NCBI RefSeq assembly: GCF_030012525.1
Contig: NZ_CP124855.1
Location: forward strand, 1,984,001 to 2,048,000
Reading direction: 5' to 3'
Origin: Chryseobacterium gotjawalense
GTDB taxonomy: Bacteria > Bacteroidota > Bacteroidia > Flavobacteriales > Weeksellaceae
Length of the DNA stretch: 64,000 nt
The position numbers and the translations under genes were made by a program. How positions within the stretch are numbered: the stretch's first letter is position 1; every line of letters begins with the position of its first letter. Positions 52,623 to 61,075 of the stretch are shown piece by piece. The notes below the pieces were generated by a model. The model had not been told where the DNA came from, searched no databases, and saw only the letters and a list, made by a program, of their open reading frames with translations.

Positions 52623-53996
52623 ATGCAAAGAATCCGATACTCCAGATATTTCAAAACCGGCTTTATTCTCCTTGACGTCTTTGTGATAGCAACAGTTTTT
52701 GTCTATTCTTTTCTGCGCAATAATGATCACCTTTTATCACAAGAAACATCAGAGCAAAATATATTATCGATTATCCTGCTTATTTTTTACTGGATTTTAC
52801 TCAGCAGCAGAACGAAACTATACTCCGTAGCCAGAAATATTACATACACTCTCTATTTGGAAAGATTTGTTACCCATATCTTTATTTTCATTTTCGGTGT
52901 TATGTTATTGGCAAAAGTTAGCAATAATGAATTTTTGAAGCAAGACCGTTTTTTACTCGGGCTAAGTCTATTTTTTATCCTTTTCATCATTAAATCAACG
53001 CTTTTTTTTGCTTTAAAATACATTAGAACTCTTGGTCTTAACTATCGAAACATAATGTTTCTGTCAAGTGATTCATCATCAGAAATATTAAAAAACATTT
53101 TAACCGAACGAAAAGATTATGGATTCAAAATTTATGATTATCCGGAGGAAGACCGATTTAATTTTGGAAAACTGGTAGCATTCTGGAAAAAAAATGGAAT
53201 ACACACCATGTACATTTCTACTGAATTTAAAAAGTACAATAAAAAACAGGAAGCTGAAGTTCATGGTTTAGCAGAAGGCCACAAAGTATGTATCTCACTA
53301 ATTCCCAATGTAATAGAAAACGATTTCTTTCAATATGATTTGGAATACACCGAAACTCAACCGATATTGGTACGGTCTAAATTTCCTTTGGATTATTTAA
53401 CGAATGTTGCTTTGAAGCGGACATTTGATCTCCTGTTTTCATTTTTAATATTGGTATTTGTATGTACCTGGCTGTTTCCGATTATCGCGATATTAATTAA
53501 ATTGGATGGTAAAGGGCCAGTCTTCTTTGTCCAAAAAAGGTATGGCTTTCATGATGAAGTTTTTAATTGTATAAAGTTCCGTACCATGCATATCAATGGT
53601 GAATGCACGACTAAAACAACGGAAGAAAATGACCGACGGATAACCAAAATCGGTAAATTTCTCCGAAAGACCAGTTTAGATGAAATGCCGCAATTTCTGA
53701 ATGTTTTAAAAGGTGAAATGTCAGTTGTAGGACCAAGACCTCACATGCTTTTGGTTGACGATTTTTACAAATTAAAAATCGGCAGATATTCCATAAGAAG
53801 CTTAGTAAGACCTGGTGTAACTGGCATGGCTCAGGTAAACGGATTGCGTGGCGATACAGGAAATGTGGACCTCAAAATGCAAAAAAGAATTCTTGCAGAC
53901 GCGTTTTACGTAAAAAACTGGACGTTAAGTTTGGACTTGGTTATTATTTTGAAAACCATTTTTTTAGTCGTCGGTGGAGATAAGAATGCCAATTAA
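52623..53996 (+). CDS. Undecaprenyl-phosphate sugar phosphotransferase (WcaJ/PglC-like)
   Basis: A 457-residue polytopic sugar transferase that starts lipid-linked glycan assembly by moving a sugar phosphate onto undecaprenyl phosphate. N-terminal helices (four or so, from about 12-140) precede a cytoplasmic linker and the catalytic bacterial sugar transferase domain (about 260-455). That domain has KLDGKGPVFFVQKRYG, FNCIKFRTM, SLDEMPQFLNVLKGEMSVVG and PRPHM, the conserved core. Sugar specificity (glucose, galactose or GlcNAc) is unknown. It probably serves surface glycan synthesis with the GT4/flippase genes at 36.6-39.1 kb, although the loci are apart. Confidence 0.9.
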   Translation: MQRIRYSRYFKTGFILLDVFVIATVFVYSFLRNNDHLLSQETSEQNILSIILLIFYWILLSSRTKLYSVARNITYTLYLERFVTHIFIFIFGVMLLAKVSNNEFLKQDRFLLGLSLFFILFIIKSTLFFALKYIRTLGLNYRNIMFLSSDSSSEILKNILTERKDYGFKIYDYPEEDRFNFGKLVAFWKKNGIHTMYISTEFKKYNKKQEAEVHGLAEGHKVCISLIPNVIENDFFQYDLEYTETQPILVRSKFPLDYLTNVALKRTFDLLFSFLILVFVCTWLFPIIAILIKLDGKGPVFFVQKRYGFHDEVFNCIKFRTMHINGECTTKTTEENDRRITKIGKFLRKTSLDEMPQFLNVLKGEMSVVGPRPHMLLVDDFYKLKIGRYSIRSLVRPGVTGMAQVNGLRGDTGNVDLKMQKRILADAFYVKNWTLSLDLVIILKTIFLVVGGDKNAN

Positions 53997-54020
53997 AGCC
54001 ATATAAAAAATAAAAAACAC

Positions 54021-54028
54021 TAATTTTG
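54021..54028 (+). promoter_or_regulatory. Promoter -7 element abutting the mlaE start codon
   Basis: TAATTTTG ends four bases before the ATG at 54033, implying a leaderless transcript. Confidence 0.45.
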
Positions 54029-54032
54029 CAAC

Positions 54033-54785
54033 ATGCTAAAAAATCTGTTGAGCCAAGTTGGCGCATATTTCTTTCTGTTATCGAAAACATTAAAAAAGCC
54101 CCAAAAGGCTTCGATATTTGGTAAATTATTTATGCGTGAGATTTATGATCTGGGAGTAAATTCTTTCGGGCTGGTACTCTTTACGTCCACGTTCGTAGGA
54201 GCGGTTGTGGCTATTCAAATGTTCAATAACTTCAATGCATCATCATTTCCGATTCCCAACTCTTTTATTGGTTATGCAACCAAAGTTGTTCTGATATTAG
54301 AATTTGCACCAACCATTATATCTGTTATTCTGGCCGGTAAAGTAGGATCGTATATTGCATCAAGTATCGGAACAATGCGTGTTACCGAGCAAATTGATGC
54401 TTTAGATATTATGGGAGTTAATTCTCCTAATTTTTTGATTTTACCTAAAGTTTTAGCCAGTGTGATTTTCAACCCTTTACTCATTGCAATCAGTATTGTT
54501 TTTGGAATTTGGGGAGGATATCTGGCAGGAACCGCAACAGGAAACTGGAGTAAAGCAGATTATATCACCGGAATCCAAATGTATATGCCACAACATTTTA
54601 TATGGTACGCATTTTTCAAAACAGCAGTATTTGCTTTTTTAATTGCAACAATCCCCGCTTATTTTGGTTATAATGTAAAAGGCGGCTCGCTGGAAGTTGG
54701 CCGCGCAAGTACGCAGGCAGTAGTTTGGACCATTGTCGCCATCATTATTATGAACTTAATATTAACTCAAATGTTCCTCAGCTGA
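54033..54785 (+). CDS. mlaE: MlaE-family ABC permease
   Basis: A 250-residue membrane permease of the lipid-trafficking MlaFED-type transporter. It has about five or six helices and the conserved LEFAPTIISVILAGKVGSYI (about 90-110), with TEQIDALDIMGVNSP (about 128-142) forming the coupling helix that contacts the ATPase. Its stop codon overlaps the ATG of the ATPase gene (TGATG). A promoter-like TAATTTTG sits only 4 bp before its ATG. The mlaD-like gene is at 42-43 kb. Confidence 0.93.
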   Translation: MLKNLLSQVGAYFFLLSKTLKKPQKASIFGKLFMREIYDLGVNSFGLVLFTSTFVGAVVAIQMFNNFNASSFPIPNSFIGYATKVVLILEFAPTIISVILAGKVGSYIASSIGTMRVTEQIDALDIMGVNSPNFLILPKVLASVIFNPLLIAISIVFGIWGGYLAGTATGNWSKADYITGIQMYMPQHFIWYAFFKTAVFAFLIATIPAYFGYNVKGGSLEVGRASTQAVVWTIVAIIIMNLILTQMFLS

Positions 54786-55594
54786 TGATAGAAGTAAAAG
54801 ATTTAAAGAAACGTTTTGATCAGGTAGAAGTATTAAAAGGAATTACGACAACCTTTGAAACAGGCAAAGTAAACCTCATCATCGGTCAGAGTGGCTCTGG
54901 AAAAACAGTATTTCTAAAGAGTTTGCTTAATGTTTACCAACCAACTTCCGGTGAAATATTATTTGACGGCAGAAACATCAATAATATGTCACGGGACGAA
55001 AAACAGCAGCTTCGGTCTGAAATAGGAACCGTCTTTCAGGGAAGCGCACTTTTCGATTCGATGACAGTGGAAGAGAATATTACTTTCCCTTTGGATATGT
55101 TTACCAATTTGACTTTCAGAGAAAAGAAAAGAAGAGTCTTCGACGTTATTGGCCGTGTCCATCTGGAAAAAGCCAATCGTAAATATCCATCGGAGATTTC
55201 CGGAGGAATGCAAAAAAGAGTTGCCATCGCAAGAGCAATTGTCAACAACCCGAAATATCTTTTTTGCGATGAACCAAACTCTGGTTTGGATCCCTATACT
55301 TCAAATATTATTGATGATCTACTTTTGGAAATCACTAAAGAATATAACACTACAACCATCATTAATTCCCACGACATGAACTCGGTGATGACGATTGGCG
55401 AGAAAATTGTATATCTCCGTCTTGGGATAAAGGAATGGGAAGGTAACAAAGACATCCTGATCAATGCAGGCAATAAAAACCTTATCGATTTCGTTTATTC
55501 ATCAGAGTTATTTAAGGAATTACGCGAGTATTTCTTAGAGACCAAAAAAACCTCAATAGATAATATAATAACAAAACCCCATTCTAATGAATAA
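54785..55594 (+). CDS. mlaF: MlaF-type ABC ATPase
   Basis: A 269-residue ATPase with Walker A GQSGSGKTVFL (about 38-48), signature SGGMQKRVAIARAI (about 139-152), Walker B LFCDEPNSGLD (about 160-170) and a His switch NSHDM. The 'SGGMQ' signature and partner permease point to the Mla/YrbF group. It powers lipid movement with the permease encoded directly upstream. The ATG at 54785 overlaps the mlaE stop. A longer frame from 54725 was rejected because it overlaps mlaE by 60 bp. It overlaps the next gene by 8 bp. Confidence 0.93.
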   Translation: MIEVKDLKKRFDQVEVLKGITTTFETGKVNLIIGQSGSGKTVFLKSLLNVYQPTSGEILFDGRNINNMSRDEKQQLRSEIGTVFQGSALFDSMTVEENITFPLDMFTNLTFREKKRRVFDVIGRVHLEKANRKYPSEISGGMQKRVAIARAIVNNPKYLFCDEPNSGLDPYTSNIIDDLLLEITKEYNTTTIINSHDMNSVMTIGEKIVYLRLGIKEWEGNKDILINAGNKNLIDFVYSSELFKELREYFLETKKTSIDNIITKPHSNE

Positions 55595-56204
55595 ATTATT
55601 CAGTTTCGTTCTAATTGGTGCAAGTGTTCTGGGTTCTGCACAGATTAAATTTGCAGCAAAAGCCAACTTACTTTTCAAAACCGACAGTCCTAGTTGGGAA
55701 AGTGCCGTAAAAACATACAATGATTCCAAAAAGAACAGTGCAGGCTTCAATGTTGGTCTTTCCGCGAAAGTTAATTTACCAGCGTCACTATTTTTAATGC
55801 CGGAAATTTATTACACTACTTTTAAATCAGAAATTGATGTGCCGAGCCCTAATGGTACTACCGCTACTACTATAGAAGCAAAAAGCAATCGTGTGGATGT
55901 ACCTGTCCTTTTGGGATATAAGCTTTTAGGAGACAACTTAGGAGTGTTTATAGGTCCGGTTGCGTCTTATAATCTTTCTACAGATAATCAGTTCAAAGAC
56001 TTTAAAGAAAATGCCACCAAAGATTTCACAGTAGGTTATCAGTTTGGAGCACAGGTTCAACTTCAAAAACTGATTGTGAATGCGAGATATGAAGGTGCTT
56101 TCAGCAGCGACCAAAGAAATTTTATTAATAACAATACCAGCGAAACGATTCGTTATGACAGCCGACCAAGTTTATTCATGGTAGGTTTAGGGTACGAGTT
56201 TTAA
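55587..56204 (+). CDS. Outer-membrane beta-barrel protein (OMP_b-brl-type)
   Basis: A 205-residue protein with a signal peptide (MNKLFSFVLIGASVLGSAQ). The mature part has regularly spaced amphipathic beta strands (LFLMPEIYYTTFKSEI, VDVPVLLGYKLLGDNLGVFI, KLIVNARYEGAFS) and ends in GLGYEF, a C-terminal aromatic typical of outer-membrane barrels. It resembles the PorT/OMP_b-brl_2 group of Bacteroidota. Overlap with the MlaF gene by 8 bases suggests co-expression, but a role in lipid trafficking is only a guess. Confidence 0.8.
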   Translation: MNKLFSFVLIGASVLGSAQIKFAAKANLLFKTDSPSWESAVKTYNDSKKNSAGFNVGLSAKVNLPASLFLMPEIYYTTFKSEIDVPSPNGTTATTIEAKSNRVDVPVLLGYKLLGDNLGVFIGPVASYNLSTDNQFKDFKENATKDFTVGYQFGAQVQLQKLIVNARYEGAFSSDQRNFINNNTSETIRYDSRPSLFMVGLGYEF

Positions 56205-56232
56205 GAAAAACTGAACTTTAAGAAAAAAAAAG

Positions 56233-56261
56233 AATCCTCTGAATTAATAATTCGGAGGATT
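56233..56261. terminator. Bidirectional terminator that includes a stop codon
   Basis: AATCCTCTGAATTA/TAATTCGGAGGATT, 14-base arms with one G-U or mismatch pair, flanked by A and T runs. The last codons (NPPNY-stop) of the reverse gene ending at 56244 form one arm. Confidence 0.85.
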
Positions 56262-56570
56262 TTGGTTTTCTTCTGTTGTTGTATAAGTTACGGTCTGTTG
56301 CCTGGCCAATTCTGCAGCCTGCTTTTCCAGATCTTCTTTTTCTTTTCGGAGCTGTTTGAATTCTCTCCGTTTTTCTTCCTGTTTTAATGCTGTTCCCTTG
56401 CTGATATATCCAACGATTCCCCCGATTATTAAACCAATGCCAATGCCTGCAAGAATACCCATTAAATTAGTGGGCTCAAAAAGTTTAACCGCAGAAAACT
56501 GAGGGGTAATATAATACAGCAAAAATGCCAAACCAAGTAAAAGAAATCCTATAAAAGTTAAATTTTTCAT
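56244..56570 (-). CDS. Small membrane protein with coiled-coil tail
   Basis: 108 residues: two hydrophobic helices (about 4-20 and 36-56, GLIIGGIVGYIS) and a charged coiled-coil (about 65-92, KRREFKQLRKEKEDLEKQAAE with heptad spacing), ending QNPPNY. No family recognised with confidence. It lies alone, with the terminator sharing its last codons. Function unknown. Confidence 0.75.
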   Translation of the reverse strand: MKNLTFIGFLLLGLAFLLYYITPQFSAVKLFEPTNLMGILAGIGIGLIIGGIVGYISKGTALKQEEKRREFKQLRKEKEDLEKQAAELARQQTVTYTTTEENQNPPNY

Positions 56571-56586
56571 GTCGATATAAATTAAA

Positions 56587-56623
56587 AAACCTTTCCAAAT
56601 TTAAGAAATTTTCGGAAAGGTTT
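56587..56623 (-). terminator. Intrinsic terminator of the M48 protease gene
   Basis: AAACCTTTCC/GGAAAGGTTT, 10-bp stem with a 17-nt loop that can itself pair (AAATTT), followed by T6 on the reverse strand. Confidence 0.85.
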
Positions 56624-56643
56624 ACTATAAATTTAATTAAGTG

Positions 56644-57453
56644 TTAAATTTTGCCGCCAGCAGCTGCATAGTATTGCAGGGCTTTTGCCATATGTTTTTC
56701 TAAATCTGCTCTTCTGGTATCTGGATTAGGGTGAGTAGATAAAAACTCCGGAGGCCTGTTTCCTGTAGATGCCGCCTCCATTCTTTGCCAGAAAGGTTGT
56801 GCTTCTCTCGGATCATAGCCAGCCATACTCATTAAATAAAGTCCCATTTCATCGGCTTCTAACTCCTGACTTCTCCCGTATTTCAGTAAAGCTACCTGAG
56901 CGCCTAATGGATAAGCCTGTTGGAAAATTGAAGCTAACTGACCATTGGAAATAGTACTTCCTAGAATGGCGCCTCCATATTCTGCGATCATGGCTTGGGA
57001 AATTCTTTCATTTCCGTGACCGGCAAGTGCGTGAGAAATTTCATGACCCAAGACCACAGCTAAACCAGCATCAGTTTTAGTGATAGGCAAAATACCCGTA
57101 TATACTGCTACTTTCCCGCCAGGCATACACCAAGCGTTAACTTGTTTATCGTCGAGTAAATTAAATTCCCATTGGTAATTCGCAAGATCTGCTTCTCTGC
57201 CAATTCCCCGGTAATAGTTGTTTGCAGCATTTTTAATCCTTAAGCCAACATTCTGTACACTCTTAGCCTGAGTTGTTCCTGAAATAACTTTTGCCTGTGA
57301 CAATGCCTGCTTATATTGCTGAAGCGCCATGGCAGAAATTTCCTGATTACTGGCCAATTGTAAAGATTTCCGCCCAGTGATTGGGTTGGTTGTACATGCA
57401 ATCATCATGACAGACATGACACCGATTCCTAGTATTCTGTTAATATTCTTCAT
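56644..57453 (-). CDS. M48-family zinc metalloprotease lipoprotein
   Basis: A 269-residue periplasmic lipoprotein (MKNINRILGIGVMSVMMIAC, C20). The zinc protease site is HExxH at H137-E138-x-x-H141 (VVLGHEISHALAGHG), with the third ligand probably E199 (SQELEADEMG). It resembles the BepA/LoiP-type M48 group, which trims or checks outer-membrane proteins in other bacteria; the role here is inferred. No TPR repeats follow, so it is not full-length BepA. The gene ends at an intrinsic terminator and stands alone. Confidence 0.9.
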   Translation of the reverse strand: MKNINRILGIGVMSVMMIACTTNPITGRKSLQLASNQEISAMALQQYKQALSQAKVISGTTQAKSVQNVGLRIKNAANNYYRGIGREADLANYQWEFNLLDDKQVNAWCMPGGKVAVYTGILPITKTDAGLAVVLGHEISHALAGHGNERISQAMIAEYGGAILGSTISNGQLASIFQQAYPLGAQVALLKYGRSQELEADEMGLYLMSMAGYDPREAQPFWQRMEAASTGNRPPEFLSTHPNPDTRRADLEKHMAKALQYYAAAGGKI

Positions 57454-57554
57454 ATTAGTATATATTGATTTAAACAGTTAAAACAATTTTTATTCCAAAT
57501 GAAGACTTAATATTTAATATTGCATAATTTTTGTATACTTATAAAAAAAATCAC

Positions 57555-58082
57555 ATGAAAAATTTACTGAAAATCACACTTGCACTGCTGACGCTCACTT
57601 TAGCTTTATCATGCAGTTCCCAGAATAATACCTCATCGGCAAACATTAATTCCCTGCTGCAATCCAATGAGTTTACTTTTGTCGCTGAGCGTGCAAGCCC
57701 TAACAACGCAGAGGTCATCAATATTTTAAATTCGCTTCCTAATGGATTGCGAATGCTCAATTTAGATCCCGGTTACACTATTGAAATCAGAAAGGGTGAA
57801 TTAAATGTCACTTTACCCTATTTCGGCAGAATGTACACCCCGAACCTTGATCCCAGTAAAAACTCTTACAGATTCTCTTCTAAAGATTTTACAGTTAACA
57901 GAAAAGACGGTAAAAAAGGCAGCGTTATCTTCACGATTATCGCAAACGATCAACAAAACAAAGCAACTATTACAATGCAGGTTTTCCAGAACGGGAAATC
58001 ATACGTTTTTATGGATTCCAATGACAGACAGCCGATTTCCTATGATGGTTACATTACTGCGAATACTCCGGCAAAAAATTAA
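57555..58082 (+). CDS. DUF4251-family lipoprotein
   Basis: A 175-residue lipoprotein (MKNLLKITLALLTLTLALSC, C20). The DUF4251 region includes NSNEFTF-like (LLQSNEFTFVAERA) and LNLDPGYTIEIRKGELNVTLPYFGRMY, a Bacteroidota-specific domain of unknown function. The ATG at 57555 is preferred over the TTG at 57531, which lacks a signal peptide at the right place. It stands alone between the M48 gene and meaB (convergent, 1 bp gap). Confidence 0.85.
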   Translation: MKNLLKITLALLTLTLALSCSSQNNTSSANINSLLQSNEFTFVAERASPNNAEVINILNSLPNGLRMLNLDPGYTIEIRKGELNVTLPYFGRMYTPNLDPSKNSYRFSSKDFTVNRKDGKKGSVIFTIIANDQQNKATITMQVFQNGKSYVFMDSNDRQPISYDGYITANTPAKN

Positions 58083-58083
58083 T

Positions 58084-59067
58084 TTACCTGCCTATTAATT
58101 TCTCAACAAAAATTTTTGCTTCTGTACTTGGATTTGATTTCATTTCAGAAGCATTTTTTTTATGCTCTTCGTAAAAGGTTTCTGTCGATTTATCCGACTT
58201 CGTTTTTTGCAGAATATATTCCTGTACCCAGTAGTCAAAACGTTTCTCTGCCTGTTTCTTTCGGGTTTCTCCGAATGAATGATTTGAAATTTTCAAGTCA
58301 ATAAACTCTTGAATCTTTTCATAAACTTCTTCCAATCCATTATTGTTTAAAGCAGAGCCGAGCAGCACAGGAACTTTCCAGTTTTTCTCTTTGGAAGGCA
58401 AAAAGTGAAGAGCGCGCATTAATTCTACTTTTGTGTTTTTAGCTTTAAGACGGTTGTCTTCTTCCACTTTATTAATGAAAATAAGATCGACCATTTCCAT
58501 AATTCCTCTTTTAATTCCTTGTAGTTCATCGCCGCCACCAATAATTTTTAAAAATAAAAACACATCGGTAATGTCGGAAACCAAAACTTCACTTTGACCA
58601 ACACCCACGGTTTCTATTAAAATAAAATCATAACCCGCAGCTTCACAGATCAACATCGTTTCAAAAGTCGCATTGGCTACTCCACCCAAAAACCCCGAAG
58701 TGGGACTCGGCCGAATGAAGGCATTTTTTTCCTTAGCTAATTCTTCCATTCTGGTTTTGTCGCCTAAAATAGACCCTTTATTTAAAGATGAACTCGGATC
58801 AATCGCCAAGACCGCAACTCTTTTTCCGTGTTTTATTGCCAACTTCCCAAAACTTTCGATGAAGGTCGATTTTCCCGCGCCGGGAACCCCTGTAATTCCT
58901 ATTCTGACTGATTTTCCGGTAAAAGGCAATATTTCTTTTAAAAGTTCTTCTGCTTGCTCGCGGTGTTCCTCTTTTTTACTTTCCACCAACGTGATTGCTT
59001 TTCCGAGCAATCGTTTGTCGCCGGACTGTATTCCTTTTATCAGATCTTGGTTAGAAAGGGTTTTCAT
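58084..59067 (-). CDS. meaB: MeaB-type GTPase (methylmalonyl-CoA mutase chaperone)
   Basis: A 327-residue G3E GTPase that protects or loads cobalamin onto methylmalonyl-CoA mutase. The P-loop GVPGAGKSTF (G60 to S67 in GITGVPGAGKST), the switch-like ETVGVGQSEV and the NKxD-type FINKVEED (base specificity) are present. The mutase itself is not in the window. A promoter element lies 5 bp before the ATG, implying a leaderless transcript. It converges with the DUF4251 gene. Confidence 0.93.
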   Translation of the reverse strand: MKTLSNQDLIKGIQSGDKRLLGKAITLVESKKEEHREQAEELLKEILPFTGKSVRIGITGVPGAGKSTFIESFGKLAIKHGKRVAVLAIDPSSSLNKGSILGDKTRMEELAKEKNAFIRPSPTSGFLGGVANATFETMLICEAAGYDFILIETVGVGQSEVLVSDITDVFLFLKIIGGGDELQGIKRGIMEMVDLIFINKVEEDNRLKAKNTKVELMRALHFLPSKEKNWKVPVLLGSALNNNGLEEVYEKIQEFIDLKISNHSFGETRKKQAEKRFDYWVQEYILQKTKSDKSTETFYEEHKKNASEMKSNPSTEAKIFVEKLIGR

Positions 59068-59072
59068 TGAGT

Positions 59073-59080
59073 CAAAAATA
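59073..59080 (-). promoter_or_regulatory. Promoter -7 element abutting the meaB start codon
   Basis: TATTTTTG on the reverse strand ends five bases before the ATG at 59067. Confidence 0.45.
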
Positions 59081-59269
59081 CAATTCTTTTACGAAATAAA
59101 TTCTGCAACGGCCGAAAGAAGCAACCGGGAAAATACTTTAATTAAATGTGAATACCAACAGGAGAATATTACTTTTTAATGATACCTATCCGATTTCAAA
59201 TAAAAGTTGATATTTATTGACATTGCCTTAATTTTCTACGACTTAAACAAATCTAATAAGAATTTTACT

Positions 59270-59277
59270 TATTTTTG
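59270..59277 (+). promoter_or_regulatory. Promoter -7 element of the small cytochrome c gene
   Basis: TATTTTTG 26 bp before the ATG at 59304. Confidence 0.4.
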
Positions 59278-59303
59278 AAATGAATTACTATTAAATCAAT
59301 AAA

Positions 59304-59615
59304 ATGAAAAACCAAAAACAAAGCAGAAACCAGACTGGATACACTTTATTAATCGCTGCATTTATGGCGGCAGGATTAATGGGTTCCTGCAGTCCGAAAT
59401 CCGCAGTTACAGGAACAAAAGTGATGACCGTGGAATATCTTGCACAAGGCAAAGTCGTTTTCGATAATTCATGCGGAAAATGCCATGACTTACCCAATCC
59501 AACCGCTCATTCTGCACAGAACTGGGTGGGAATTATGAACTCGATGGCTCCGAAAGCAAAGCTGAATGACGCTCAACATCAAATGGTTTACGACTATATC
59601 GTATCTGTAAAATAG
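59304..59615 (+). CDS. Small cytochrome c lipoprotein
   Basis: A 103-residue protein with a lipoprotein signal (YTLLIAAFMAAGLMGSC, C29). A single c-type heme site C57-G-K-C60-H61 (NSCGKCHDLPNP) has the axial Met probably in MNSMAPKAKLND. It is likely an outer-membrane or periplasmic electron carrier. Only 13 bp precede the next gene, so they may be co-transcribed. Confidence 0.85.
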   Translation: MKNQKQSRNQTGYTLLIAAFMAAGLMGSCSPKSAVTGTKVMTVEYLAQGKVVFDNSCGKCHDLPNPTAHSAQNWVGIMNSMAPKAKLNDAQHQMVYDYIVSVK

Positions 59616-59628
59616 AAATGCTTTTTGA

Positions 59629-59970
59629 ATGATTAAACCAGAAATCAGCTGGACCGACTTTGAAAAAATTGATTTAAGAAGTGGAACAATCGTTTCTGTT
59701 TCTGATTTTCAGAGAGCGAAAAACCCTGCCTATCAGTTAGAAATCGATTTTGGCGATTTAGGAATTAAAAAATCTTCAGCTCAAATCTCCGGCTTGTATA
59801 CAAAAGAAGACCTTATCGGAAAGCAAATCATCGCTGTTGTCAATTTTCCTAAAAAACAAATTGCCAACTTTTTCAGCGAATGCCTGGTCCTGGGCGTTTA
59901 TGGCGAGAATAAAGAAGTGACTATTCTAACCACCACATTACCGGTGAAAAACGGGCTGAAAATTGGCTGA
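59629..59970 (+). CDS. tRNA-binding domain protein (CsaA-like)
   Basis: A 113-residue OB-fold protein similar to CsaA: the EMAP-II-like tRNA-binding domain includes WTDFEKIDLRSGTIVSVSDF and IGKQIIAVVNFPKKQIANFFS. CsaA has been described as a secretion-related chaperone in Bacillus; the function here is unproven. It follows the cytochrome gene after 13 bp and precedes the exonuclease gene, whose start is 26 bp after its stop. Confidence 0.88.
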   Translation: MIKPEISWTDFEKIDLRSGTIVSVSDFQRAKNPAYQLEIDFGDLGIKKSSAQISGLYTKEDLIGKQIIAVVNFPKKQIANFFSECLVLGVYGENKEVTILTTTLPVKNGLKIG

Positions 59971-59995
59971 AAACTTCAATAAAAAAACCAACATT

Positions 59996-60694
59996 ATGAT
60001 TCAAAATATTCCGTTAGAAAAAGTATTATTTCTGGATATTGAGACCGTTCCGCAATTTGGAAACTGGCAGGATTTAGATGAAACCGACCAATTTCTTTGG
60101 GATAAAAAAACAAAATTCCAGCGGAAAGAAGAATTTACCGCAGAAGAATATTACCGCGAAAGAGGCGGGATTATGGCAGAATTCGGTAAAATAATTTGTA
60201 TTTCGGTCGGAATAGTAGAGAAATCCGGCAAGTTGATGGTAAAGAGTTTTTATGGTGATGACGAAAAGAAATTACTGGAAGATTTCGGCAAAATTTTTAA
60301 CAGACCAAAACTTCGCGACGTCATTCTCTGTGCCCACAACGGAAAAGAGTTTGACTTTCCGTGGATTGCCAGAAGGTTTTTGATCAATGGAATGCAACCG
60401 CCGGTTCCTTTTCAGATGTTTGGGAAAAAACCCTGGGAAATCCCTCATCTAGACACGATGGAACTTTGGAAATTCGGCGACTATAAATCTTTTATCTCAC
60501 TGGAATTACTGGCGCATCTCTTCGGAATCCCCACACCGAAAGACGATATCGACGGATCAATGGTCGCATCAATTTACCATATAGAGAAAGACTTATTTAG
60601 AATCGTTACATATTGTGAAAAAGATGTCTTAACTTTGGCAAATGTTTTCCGGCGGTTGCGCCAGGAAGACCTGTTAGAAAAAAGTGAAAATTAA
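59996..60694 (+). CDS. 3'-5' exonuclease, DEDD superfamily (DnaQ-like)
   Basis: A 232-residue nuclease. Exo I is D14 and E16 in LFLDIETVP, Exo II is in CAHNGKEFDFPWIARR and Exo III is YCEKDVLTLANV. These are the three metal-binding motifs of the RNase H-like proofreading exonuclease fold, in the PolB-like family (DUF/PF10108-type). It may trim DNA or RNA; the partner polymerase is not in the window. The ATG at 59996 is preferred over the TTG at 59963, which starts inside the CsaA-like gene. Confidence 0.85.
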   Translation: MIQNIPLEKVLFLDIETVPQFGNWQDLDETDQFLWDKKTKFQRKEEFTAEEYYRERGGIMAEFGKIICISVGIVEKSGKLMVKSFYGDDEKKLLEDFGKIFNRPKLRDVILCAHNGKEFDFPWIARRFLINGMQPPVPFQMFGKKPWEIPHLDTMELWKFGDYKSFISLELLAHLFGIPTPKDDIDGSMVASIYHIEKDLFRIVTYCEKDVLTLANVFRRLRQEDLLEKSEN

Positions 60695-60708
60695 ATGTTC
60701 CCAAGTAA

Positions 60709-61035
60709 ATGAAATACACAGACGACAAAATTGCCGAAATCGGTGAAAATATTATTACAGCCCTAAAAACCGTTTACGATCCAGAAATCCCCGTCGATAT
60801 TTATGAATTAGGATTAATTTATGATGTACAAATCTCTGATGAAGGTAAAGTAAAAGTAATTATGACTTTGACAACACCCAATTGCCCGGTGGCAGAAAGC
60901 TTACCTGCAGAGGTCAGAGAGCGCGTCACCGAAGTGGAAGATGTTACAGAAGTTGATTTGGAACTCACCTTTGAACCTTCCTGGAACAAAGATATGATGA
61001 GCGAAGAAGCCCGGTTCGAATTGGGAATGATCTAA
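60709..61035 (+). CDS. MIP18/SufT-like Fe-S assembly protein (DUF59)
   Basis: A 108-residue protein with the DUF59 core IITALKTVYDPEIPVDIYEL and TLTTPNCPVAESLPAEVRERV, whose cysteine is the conserved reactive residue. In bacteria such proteins (SufT, PaaD-like) act in Fe-S cluster maturation. No suf gene adjoins it. It ends at a perfect palindromic terminator. Confidence 0.9.
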   Translation: MKYTDDKIAEIGENIITALKTVYDPEIPVDIYELGLIYDVQISDEGKVKVIMTLTTPNCPVAESLPAEVRERVTEVEDVTEVDLELTFEPSWNKDMMSEEARFELGMI

Positions 61036-61065
61036 AATGAATGCCGGAAATTTCCGGCATTCATT
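61036..61065. terminator. Perfect palindromic bidirectional terminator
   Basis: AATGAATGCCGGAAA/TTTCCGGCATTCATT, a perfect 30-bp inverted repeat between the convergent MIP18-like (+) and OsmC (-) genes. T runs are weak. Confidence 0.75.
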
Positions 61066-61075
61066 ATTTAATGGC

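Noticed and set aside
58673-59179. 168-residue forward frame opposite meaB
   Set aside because: Antisense to the P-loop region of a clear MeaB gene; mirrored composition only.
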